This document shows positions 43,656 to 54,581 of a DNA stretch of 64,000 nt, one piece after another; positions within the stretch are counted from its first letter, which is position 1; the number at the start of each line of letters is the position of its first letter. The position numbers and the translations under genes were made by a program. Origin of the DNA: Hirudo medicinalis (taxonomy: Eukaryota > Annelida > Clitellata > Hirudinida > Hirudinidae); the NCBI GenBank assembly GCA_011800805.1, contig MPNW01000077.1:6911-70910 (forward strand), written 5' to 3'. The notes beneath the pieces are model-generated. The model had not been told where the DNA came from and did no database searches. It saw nothing but the letters and a program-made list of their open reading frames with translations.

Positions 43656-46600
43656 TTAAATATAGGTAACTTCACCATAGGATAGCTTGGTGCTGATGGC
43701 TCGATGATCCTTGGGCGACTGCCTGCTTGTCTAATCTGTTAACATAAGTCAATGTCATTGTTGATTATTATTATCATTATTATTATTATTTTATTATTAT
43801 TACTGTAATTATTATTTTTATTATTGGAAGTTTAAGGGAAAAATGTCGTTTCAAATTCAATGCAAGCCCATCTGAAGAGTAATCTAAGAAATGTATGATG
43901 TTGAGAAAATATAATAAACTAATTTTCCTACAATGCGATGGTAGCAACTCCAATAGTTGTGCAACACTCACTTCCTGGATGTCTTTGTTGGTGAGCAGGA
44001 GATCGCTGTAGTCGCACTCACCATCATTCTGACAAAAGAAATTTAGATCATTAATATTATTATTTTATGTCAACAAAATGAAGGGTCATGAATGACCACT
44101 AACTTAAATTTGTAATGATATAGGCTGTAGATAGATATGGAGCGATGCAGACGAGTAAGAATTGAAATCATTTCATCTTAGGACGTTTGTTGGTTGATCA
44201 TTGGTTGAGAGGCAAGATACTATATCGAGTTAGGGCTGTGGTGCTGATGATTTTGGGGCAGAGAATTCCAGGGTTTGATTTGATTGTCAAAGAAATGTAG
44301 CCTATGAGTGTGGAGCACTTTTCTTGGCATAGACAGGGAAGGACCACCTTTGTTCAAGATGATATGAAACCAGGGATGTCTGGAGTGGTGAGGACTGTGA
44401 AATATTTTGTAGCAGAGGCATAAATCATGGACGATGCATTAATGTTCAAGAGTCCGAGTTGCTGAAGTCTGCTTCTGTAAGGCATTGTTCTCAATCCTGA
44501 GATGGTTCTTGTGAAATATTTTTGAATGCATTTGATCTTGGTGTTCGATCTTGATCTTGATCTTTATAAGCTGCCTGTTATGAGGGCTCCAGACTGGGGA
44601 GCAATGTTTGAGGATTGGGCAGACTTGGGTGTAATATGATCTGGTCAGAATTTTTGTCTCTTGAGTGAAAGCATTTGAAGGATTAGACTTATTCTGAAAG
44701 GCTTTGTGAATGATGTTGTTGACATGGGCTTTAAAAGTGAGTTCACTGTCAATGAGGACACCAAGGTCACAGATATGGTCTGTGGAGGATATAGTATGAG
44801 GAAAGTATGGGGAAAATATTAATATATCTTCATGGTTGGATGTGATTGGACATAAATGGTGAGGTCGCCATGGCAGTCGGTGAGAATCATGTCCAAATGC
44901 AATCTAAGGCATAATCCTAACCAACAGTTGTGAATTTTATGACATGCTGCAAGGTGCATCAAATGTTGTGTTGAATAAGCTTACAATTCATGCAACAACA
45001 ATGTCACATCGCAACCACATGACACGTTAGGAGAACGTCAATCTTAATCCAATTGTTTCCTGGCAACCTACCTGCATGCAAGGTGTTGTGAGGTAGCCAT
45101 TCCAGTTGCTGATTTTATGCTGGATTAATAAAGCATTACTTTTATTTCATTTTTTTTTCATTTTATTGCGTTTTATTCAGGGAAGAGTAAATACTCGAAT
45201 GAATGAATAAACTTAAAGTAGCAGGTAAATTTAGTTTCATCTGGAGTAAGTTGACAAACGATTAACATCACATTAATTGATTTTCATATGAGATGTGAGA
45301 AGCTAACAAAATCAAATTGATTATGCCGATCGTAACAAATCAAATTGATTATTATGCCGATCGTAACAAATCAAATTGATTATTATGCCGATCGTAACAA
45401 GTCAAATTGATTATTATGCCGATCGTAACAAGTCAAATTGATTATTATGCCAATCGTAACAAATCAAATTGATTATTATGCCAATCGTAACAAAATCAAA
45501 TTGATTATGCCGATCGTAACAAGTCAAATTGATTATTATGCCAATCACAACAAATCAAATTGATTATTATGCCGATCGTAACAAATCAAATTGATTATTA
45601 TGCCAATCGTAACAAGTCAATATCCCGATCGCCGAACGTCCTATTTGCATCCGAGCACTCACTTTCTTGTAAAACTCCACCAGAGCCAAAAGAGACGCAA
45701 AGTCGACCTTCTCTCCTACGATCCTGAAGTTCCCCCCTGAAATTTCGTCGATCATGTAGTGACGGCACTTCTTTGCGTCCTTGAACGAGAGAGAAAATCC
45801 GAGCCTGGACTCTGCCACTCTGATGAGAAAGAAGCCCTTCGGTTTGTCCCGCAGGAGTATTTCTGCACTTCTGACGAGCGACGACGATTTATTTAGCTTC
45901 GAGCGGAGGTCGGTGTTTGTGATTTATACTAATTAATTCCCTAAGGCCTAAGACCTGCCTAACCTATCTCAACCTAATTTAAGAAATATTTCAATCAATC
46001 AAAATGATATTTTTAGACGTGGTAGTACTTATAAACGTCGTTACTATCATTTAACCACCTTCTAGAAATTATGCCGTGGAACCAGTCTGCATAGAAACCA
46101 TTTTCCTGCAGAAGTTGTTTGGCTTGCGTCGTTTTAAACCACTTGACAGACGCTGTTCTTGCTCCAACTTCTCCATAGTTCTTCCCTTTCAAGATGTTGG
46201 ACCAAGTCTCAAAGTCGTTTTCTGAATCAGAATCTTCCTTTTGCAGATGCAGTCTGAGAGGTGTCACATATTGCAAGGGAGCAGATGGTTCCTTCAGATT
46301 GGTGGCAAAGAAATGATGTTGATTATTATGAAATTCGAATAAATTGAATTGTTTGCCATGCATCATTTCTTTGTAATGAAAATAACAAAATGTGAGAGAC
46401 ATTTTGTGCAAGTCCACGCCAATTCTCACAAACTCACAGGTGAGTCGAGCAGTGGATAAAGCCTGGACGACTTTGTACTTTTCTTAAGGCTCGTCATAGT
46501 GATTGGTTTTCCAGTCTGGCTTTTGACTACTGAACTTCCAATGGAAGGGTTCTTTGAACCGTGGGATGATTCGTCCCTCGAAACTTTATCATTGACCGGT

Positions 46601-46783
46601 CGAATTGGTTTCGAGTATACAACCTCAATGCTTTGCTTTTGGCCTCCTGAAATAGGATTCACTACCAGTTAAAGATTTGTCGCTAAGAATAAGATGATGA
46701 TAGTGGTGATAGTGATGATGATAACAATCAAATGCAAATCTAAAACCTTGTAAGCATGGAAATCCTGTATTCTTCGAATACAT
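43656..46783 (-). CDS. SH2-domain adaptor protein (HSH2D/SH2D2A/SH2D4-like)
   Basis: Exons 46747-46783, 46438-46646, 46059-46291, 45663-45870, 45072-45119, 43972-44028 and 43656-43730 give 288 aa with all phases matching. Residues about 152-245 form one SH2 domain: WFHGIISRR, then GFFLIRV with the phosphotyrosine-binding Arg177, then SLSFKDAKKCRHYMI and ALVEFYKK, ending NWNGYLTTPC. The single SH2 with this ending resembles the HSH2D/SH2D2A/SH2D4 adaptor group. SH2 adaptors link phosphorylated receptors to downstream signalling in the cytosol. The N-terminal ~80 residues are Ser/Lys-rich with no domain. The C-terminus has Y252 in DYSDL and an ITIM-like LSYGEV (Y282) followed by Y287. The first exon and the last acceptor (GATTAG at 43731) are the weakest calls. 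A decayed LINE and a minisatellite sit in its introns. Confidence 0.83.
44130..44905 (-). pseudogene. Decayed non-LTR retrotransposon, C-terminal reverse-transcriptase region
   Basis: On the minus strand, broken frames read LGVLIDSELTFKAHVNNI, SPVWSPH, GLRTMPYRSRLQQLGLL and WNSLPQN. These are in the order seen near the C-terminus of CR1/Jockey/RTE-type reverse transcriptases. The frame shifts within an AAGATC repeat just after the SPVWSP block and several stops follow, so the copy is dead. It lies in the SH2 gene intron between 44029 and 45071, in the same orientation as the host gene. Confidence 0.8.
45308..45625. repeat. 31-bp minisatellite, about ten copies, in an SH2-gene intron
   Basis: Units of the form CAAATTGATTATTATGCCGA followed by TCGTAACAA(A/G)T repeat about ten times with A/G variation (CCGATCG versus CCAATCG) and occasional 3-bp shortening. 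Copies are contiguous with no spacers. Confidence 0.9.
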
Positions 46784-47051
46784 GATGTTGTTCAGGTGAG
46801 CCACTTGTTGTTGCTTTAAAAAGATCTTTGATGTCCTTCAATCACCACTAAAATTCTTCATTCATTCCCAGTAGATTTAAATATTTATAACTAAAACATT
46901 TTAGAACCATTCATGAACTCTGTAAAAAAAAGAACATTTGTACCAACACAATCAAATGTGATTCATTATCATCATCACCACTACAATAATCAACTAATTA
47001 GCATAGTTTATCATTTCTTACCCCATTTTCCATCCATTGCCCGGCAAGTGA

Positions 47052-48713
47052 TTATTCAAGATTCCCAAGCACGTATCCCTGGGCGACAATGAAGAGGACG
47101 ATGACGACAAAGACGAGTACCTGAACAATGTGCGTATGTTCAACATTCATCAAAGGAACTGAGCATTAGCAACGTTGTCAAGACTTGAAACCATTCAAAC
47201 AAATGACATTCATTCGTGTAATATTGATCCAGGTTTACTTTTCAACAAAATCTTGAACCGTGATTATCATCTGGTGGATGATCTTAAAATTGTAGATGAC
47301 ATCCTTCAGACCCAGCCCTTCAAACTGCTCAAATTGATGTAAAATGAGATTGCATCAGTGAACAGAAGAAAATCATTTCAAGATGTCCTGGGTTGGTTTC
47401 AATACCAATTTCTTACGAACCTGCTTTTGAACAAACACAGGGTCGTATCTTGATGATGACGACGAGGATGAAGATGGCCTGATGCAGCAAATGTAAGAAG
47501 TTGTCGTGTCTATGAATCGCCTGAGAAAGTCGATGAGGGTGCTCTGCAAGTAAGCATCGGTCATTTGTCACAGTTATTGATAAACATTTCATCAATCACC
47601 TTGAAATGCGTTGTTGGAGAGGCACATCTCTCCTTTGGTAAGGGTTGATTGATCTGAGAAACAAATACATTTTCATAAACATTAGCAAATTGAAAGTTTA
47701 ACAAGTAAAAGGCTGACCAGCAAAAGGTTAACAACTAAAACATCCACCTACCTCTGGAGTAGGTGGAGGTCGTTGATATCCTTGATGATTGAATTTCGCT
47801 GGAAAAGAAAAATTAGTGACATGATGCAACATCCGTTACTGGGATTTGAACTCTGAATGTTGACCGTGCACGGTACGAATATTTTTAATCGAGGTAACGA
47901 TGGTTGTTGCGAATGGTCTAAATGAAAGAGTTATTACAATCTTAGTACATTGTCAATATTCAAAACAACTTTAATGGTTTAACCATAAAACCAGCCATTA
48001 TCAATTTAGAGGTGATTTTGGTATTTTGAAATTTAATGTCCAAACCCTTTATTAGAAGACTCAAAAGAGGGTTTTCAGAATTCTTTAACAGCATAATCAC
48101 ATTGCCTGGAAGTCTGCTTTTGTTCCTTTGAGACCATCCCCTGATGTCATATCTGATGTTCTGCCAATCGATAGCATTCAAAGTCTCTATTTGATCTATA
48201 GCCAGTAAATTAAAGAATATTAACCTCATTATCATAATGAGTAAATGTAAACATGTTTGGCATTTTCTTGTCTAAATGAAAATATTTCTTGTCCTGCCTA
48301 GATTGGTCGGAGCACAAAAGGTTTGCCGAAGTGGGAGGAGTTTTGTCCTGTTATGAATACATTAAAATTTTAGTAATTTCTTTTCCTCAATGAATGCGAG
48401 CATGTGTGTGCGTTCATCACTAACCTCTCTAAAACATTGGCAATTGTATCGAGGAATCCTCCGTGAAGGAGCAACATGTTCTGAAAATTACAGGTCGACC
48501 ATCGCATGATTACTTGTGCAATCTAGGATGCTCTCAAGTGTAACTCAGAAGTTTTAGATTTATAATCACAAGTGATTGTTGCAGTAATCATTAAACAAAA
48601 CGCATCCATGCCATTTTTATTATTATTATTATTATTATTATAATTATTATTATCATTATCATTGCCATTGCCATTACCATTACCATTACCATTATCATTA
48701 CCATTACCATTAC

Positions 48714-48746
<33 letters not shown>

Positions 48747-49640
48747 ACACTGATTGGTTTAATTAGATTGTCTTCTTACAATCAATCCTGAGTTTTCAGA
48801 CAGAGATATTGGCATCCACTCCAAGCCATCACTCAGGTAATCTTCCTCCTCTAAGGCAGAATAATTCTACAACGACATTTATCTCAGCCATGATGATTAT
48901 CAAAATTTATTAATAACATTTTAGCACCAAGGTCGTTAATAATTTCACGAGCACCTCGATGAAGCTGTGGTGAAGGACATCGTCCGAGATGTTGATCGAG
49001 AACTGCTCGAAGGAGTTTGTCCGGAAAACCTCCCTGCCAGGAAAGTCGACGACGTGAATGTGTCGAAGTTCTTTTGGCGAACTGCCCGACCCACCCTCTC
49101 CTGGGGAGAGTCTGTCGTTGATAGAGGTGACCGACCAGGAGAAGAGGCGGTTATAAATTGTCCACAGCAAGAAATCCATGAAATCTGATTGGATCAAGAA
49201 TATTGCCAGATGAGTTTAGCTTTTTAAGATTCCAAAAAGAACATTTTTTGTTGATCATAAAAATTATTTTATGCAATGGCATTGTGAAGAATTACATTAA
49301 CTTTCCAAAGTTTGCACAGGTTAGGGGTTAGGGTCTATATGGTAAACCACATAATATTATAATATCTTACATGTAATTGAATATGCAAGTAACGGTGACG
49401 AGCTAATGAATCACTGACAATAAATGTGTCTCCACCCACCCTCAGCTTCATCCCTGGTGTACCTCTTCACAACCTCCTCTCTTGAAATGCAGACTGTCTT
49501 GCAGCACAAACACTCACCTAACTCCTCCTCATCCAATCCCACGATGTCCTGTTGGAATACATTATGCTAATATTATGAAAATTAATGTAATAAATATTTA
49601 ATAATTTATAGTAAATAATAATATAATAATGATAATGATG

Positions 49641-49713
<73 letters not shown>

Positions 49714-52700
49714 CAACAACAATAACAACAACAACAACAATATAATAATAATAAAGTCCTACTGCAGAAGCCTTAAGGATATTTTTTGATTCTTCATCCA
49801 GTGTGGCATCGCCAAATTTTGACCTCTTGAAGGTCACATTACCCAACATCAAAATCATCATCAAGATGAGCATCGCATCTGACTGTTCCTGTCGAACGGA
49901 TCGATCGATGGATTAGCAGATGAAAGCATCAATCATTTAGAATTGGTCAATCGATTAAAATTTACCAATCAATCTTTTTGGACAATTTTTGGGGGTCCGC
50001 CCGGATTTTAAAGTATTAAAACTACAATCACGTTACCAAAAATAAACTCAATTAGATTCTGCACAAATCATAGAACGAACGGACAAACAAGAACAGCAAT
50101 CAGTACCTGGGCACTGAAGCCTAGCGCTTGCATGGCTTCCAACAATGCAAGCCGCTTCTCTCTGTACTGGTCGAGAACTTGCCCGCTCAAACCCGAGGAG
50201 TCCTTCAGCAGCCTAGAACACGACGATCGTCGATCCGATGATCACAAATAGGATGATTACTTCAATTACAAGTTGTTGTTGCGGTCGTGCATGCGAGCTT
50301 GCGTTTGCAGAGAGCCAATTATAAACGTGGGATTACATGTGAAAAGCAAAATACGAAATCATGGGAAGCAAGTTGAATGATTGAAAATAATAAATTGCAT
50401 TGTTAACAAATGTTGTGCTTTGCTGAAGCACATGAAGCTCAAGGAAGTCAAAATGGTCGTTGAAGTCTCTCCATCGTGACATATTATTTTGAGAGTTGTG
50501 GCAGCAATTACATAATTATAGACCGTCGTAATTGTTTTGTATCGGCAATGTCGTTCACATTGCATCGGCAAAGACAGACGCCTCGCTAGGAAGCAAGTCC
50601 GGCATTGTGGTCGACATCCTCGACAAACAAACGTTATTAAAATTACAATATCATTACACGATCATAAATCCATATAAATCATTTTTATAACTAAGATCCT
50701 ACAAATTATTCAATTTCGTTACAACTTCATTCCCATTCAAATATATAACATTTCACAACACCATGCCAGGTAAAAATCCTCAACTTCACCTGTACGAGGT
50801 CTTCACCTGCTTGTCCTGGTAACCTGCCATGGCATAGTAGAAGGCGTGGAAGTTCGAACCTTCGTCCGACTGCTCGACAATTCTCCAAGGATCGAGGAGA
50901 AGTTGAGAGACATTCAAACCCACCGCTTGTTAAATAACGAAACAACTCGATCACTCAGGAGCTCTCGCTTCAATATTTCTCCATTTACATCAATTAATGA
51001 TCAAATTGGAATGTCGTCTCATGAGAATTTTTATGAATTAATTAAACGTATTGATTGCAAATGAATAATGTGTTGCAATAAAGTATTATTTTTAAAACGT
51101 AAATACTTGGGAGAACTATGCACGTAATAAGTAGATTTTATGGAACGTTATTTTTGTCTAAATATTATTCGTTCAATTACTCGGATGAAATAAAGAAATG
51201 CTCATCGTTCGTGTCGGGCCGACCTCGATCGTGCTGAAAGTACATCGTGAATGTCGAGGTGAACCTCGAACTGTTCTCGTTACAAGATGTCCTCGAATTG
51301 CCAAAAGCTTCTAAAACCATGAAAACCTGGAATCGAAAGAGAAAGCCAACTATTAGGCGAAATATAATAATAACTAATTAATCGGACACTTGGCGACAAA
51401 TCTTTCTATCCGATTTCTGATCGTCGCTTGCTAAATTCACGACGACATTCATAAAAGTATTTTGTGTTTAGCCTATTCTAAAGAGTTAAATGATTCAATA
51501 TGCTGACATCATGACTGACAGTTACCAATATGTTGACATGCAGTTGGAACTTGTAAGTAAATATTCACCAATACATCATTAAGAACAAATAACAATTTAA
51601 TGAATTAAACAATGTAACTTGACAAGTACATTGTACTCAGTACAATTAATATTGGAATTCATACTTGATTGATTTTGTACTTCAGAAGCTGGTCTTGCGA
51701 TCCGAGCAGCGACCAGAAGTTCAGTAAATCCTTACATGTCTCAGTCTTACCAGATCCTGAAACACCTCTGTAAGCAATTAAAAATCATTGATTAAACTAG
51801 TAACATAATAACTAACCAAACCCATCGCCCCGTCGTCATGTAATGAACATGACATTAGCACAATTTCCACATTGTCTAAAGATGAGAAACAAGAGATATT
51901 CACAACAATCATCTTTTACCATACAACTTCCCAAAAGAACTCATTTTTGAAACATTAAAATGATTGCAAACCTTAGAACCACTGTTTGGTCACACAATTC
52001 TTCATCTGTTTCAGACAAGAGAGCATCATAAATTGCTTTTGCAAAGGAGTAAGTGTGGCAATTCTTAGCATCGTCTATTTTCAACACATCAAGTAGCTAT
52101 AACAATATTTTAAAAAATGATTTACCATTCAATGTGTGTGTGTATTAATATTTTCTTCAATAAAAATTGCCTTGGTCGATTATGGTGGATTAATAAAGAT
52201 CTAGCTTGCACATCACTATGAAATATTAAAAATAAAAATAATTTTCAGAAGCTGAAGTGCTGGTTCGTGGTTTAACATTTATTCACAAGGACTGATAAAA
52301 ATAAAATCAATTTCACCCACTTGGTCAGGAATTATGAACTTTTTGAAACCAACAGGTGGCCTCACTGCCACTAAAATGTCTGCTGCCCATGTCTATCAAG
52401 ACGTTTTGACAAATTAGTTTTCTGCTTAAGATTACTTTTATTATGCCATTATAGAGCACTTATGGGATCAAAATTAAAGTAAAGAAATGTGATTTCAAAC
52501 AAACGCAAATTACATCGCTTCAAAAATGTTATACCTGAAGCAAACACAATTCCGTACATACGCAACTATTTACAAAAACTCAACCGTTGGTATTTCAAAT
52601 TATTTAATCTATAAAATGTCTTTTCAATTTAATACTTGGGAATTATGCAACAACAAGATACTTACATAATAAATTCCTTTTTGATATCTCTCTTTTAATG

Positions 52701-52740
52701 CATTAAGCATTGCATTTTCTCCAGTAAGTCTAGTATCCAT
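47052..52740 (-). CDS. Compact divergent myosin motor with a C-terminal membrane segment
   Basis: Twenty exons: 52666-52740, 52321-52392, 51972-52096, 51665-51767, 51526-51549, 51224-51326, 50790-50925, 50107-50212, 49763-49888, 49440-49548, 48955-49184, 48780-48848, 48436-48480, 48225-48347, 48046-48184, 47752-47798, 47600-47653, 47421-47543, 47247-47324, 47052-47120. All phases agree, giving 651 aa. Myosin motifs in order: LVAVRPP, P-loop GVSGSGKT (92-99), LEAFGNS, switch I NENSSR (149-154), FHAFYYAMAG, MLGNVTF, switch II as DFPGRE instead of DIxGFE (373-378, with D, G and E kept), NSFEQF, THYDNE and YICCIRPS. There is no N-terminal SH3-like part, IQ motif or coiled-coil tail. After a short converter-like segment the last exon encodes a hydrophobic stretch (VLVFVVIVLFIVAQ) and stops. 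The class is unassigned. If the last intron is retained, the protein ends earlier at 47235 without the membrane segment. Confidence 0.85.
48620..48746. repeat. Degenerate (CATTAC)n/(CATTAT)n tract
   Basis: Simple repeat of CATTAC, CATTGC and CATTAT hexamers merging into (TTA)n, in a myosin intron. Confidence 0.85.
49620..49757. repeat. (ATA)n/(ACA)n microsatellite
   Basis: Long trinucleotide tract in the myosin intron just downstream of the exon ending at 49763. The adjoining open frame is a product of the tract. Confidence 0.85.
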
Positions 52741-54581
52741 GGTCGTTCTTAAAAATCTAAAAATAAAAATCACTCTCTAGTGCACTTTATGTTACAAGCC
52801 TCAGCCTTCGATGTTATTATAAAGCAATGAAATTTCCCAAATATTCCGGTGAATTTCTGTAACTTGGGCTTTACATTGTAGAGCTGCCAAGTGAGTCTAG
52901 GCTACCAATGCAATAAAACCCATTATTTAAATGAAATAGAGCTTGATATTTAAAAACCAAGTATAAGAACCTCTCAGGCGTTGTGAGCACGACTCTGCAG
53001 CTGCTTATAAAACCAAATAAATATTTAAACATAATTTAATTATCAAATTTAAATATCTGTTTTATTTTTATACCTACTCTTGGCATGCTCTTGGTAATTC
53101 ATCCATTCAAAGTCACTTAAGGTTGCTGAAACTTAAATCTCCATCGACTGCTCACAGAGAAACTTCTCATCATATCTTATAATGTATAATCGCAAACTTC
53201 CAGAAATTTAACGAAAGTCGTTTTAATAAAACTGCTTCAACGTAACATTTTAAAGTATGCGAAGCAGTTATTAGCATCACTTATATGATTCGATTAAAAT
53301 GGTTAGATTGTGGCATTACAATTCATAACCCATTAAATGAGTGTAACATTTGCTTTGTACAGTTACCAATTCTGGGATTACGATCTCAGACCAGGAACGT
53401 TTATATAAATATGCTTAGTTATAATTACGCATGTGTGGGCTCTAGTTGGAAACTATTGTTTCACTTTTATAATCAAAATAACCGCCATTTCTTTTCCACA
53501 TTGATGAATGCAAGAGAAACTGGTTAGCAGTTCTCCTCATTGTGAGTTTTTTTTTAAACGCATGCCTGAACTCTATTCTTAAACTATCGTAATGTTGATC
53601 AAGCAAACATTTTGAATAACCCACTTACTTTCATCACTTTGTTCTGACTCATTGAGGTGGCCCAATTAATTGGATTTATTTGTCGGACAAAATTTGTCTC
53701 ACCGGGTGGTCTTCTTTGAGAATTTTTTCACTTTGGGTTTATTTTTCGTTTTCGTTTTTTTGATTTTATTGAAAATGTTATAAGAAACCACAGAAATTGA
53801 CCACAGAGAATGTTTTGGTTTTGATTTTGAATTTAGGCTTTGAATGTCTCAGCTTCTATGTGCCTATAGTTCAAGTGTTTACTTTGAGTTGGTTATTTAT
53901 TTGGGCAAAGATATTTCAAAATTGCATTATTCAGTGAAGAAACATGAATCAGTTAATGCCAAAAATTTGGAGCATGACAGTCTAGTTAGGAGGACCACAA
54001 ACAATAACAACAACTAATGTTAGGGCTATAATTGCAATGATTCACCTTAGATAAATATAGGTGGAATACAAAGGGATTTTTTCAGACAGTTGACATTTGT
54101 TCCATTTCTAAACAAGAAGCCTTCAGTAGAAGTTGATGACTATAAGCATTTAAGCCATTCCTTAAACAAGAAATTGTTCATTTGTTTGAGTAATATTGTA
54201 GTCATTTGATTAATCTGCGGGAGAACAACATAGCTCAGAATCAGAGGCGCCATTTTGATTGTTTTCAAAAATTCGCTCAACGCCTTCACGAAATTTCTCT
54301 TCTAAGTAAGCTGACAGATACATAAGGAGGAGTTGAAGTCATGCTATAACATTGGAAATATCAGGGGGAATTTGCAAACGAACTCTGCTTTAAACGGATC
54401 CAAGTAGTTAACGCAATCCGACTCTTGGTCATGAAAACCACAAAAGACACTAGTTTTATTTTGAAGCTTCTAATTTTTAAATATATATTTATTTAAACAT
54501 TTTCTTGAGCATAATCTAATTTTCGAAGAAAATATCCTTAATGCGGTCATTGAAAAACATTTATTACTAAATTTCTTTCTT
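52741..54581. other. Intergenic, no gene seen
   Basis: Between the myosin start and the DDX23 stop. AT-rich with only short open frames (up to 80 codons at 53285-53527, no motif). It should include the myosin promoter and the DDX23 3' UTR. Confidence 0.5.

Noticed and set aside
45308..45625. CRISPR array
   Set aside because: Repeats are contiguous with no unique spacers, in a eukaryotic intron.
47235..47246. Myosin ending at TAA 47235 as the preferred model
   Set aside because: It is possible as an isoform, but a phase-0 GT donor at 47246 joins the next exon cleanly and that exon ends in its own stop.
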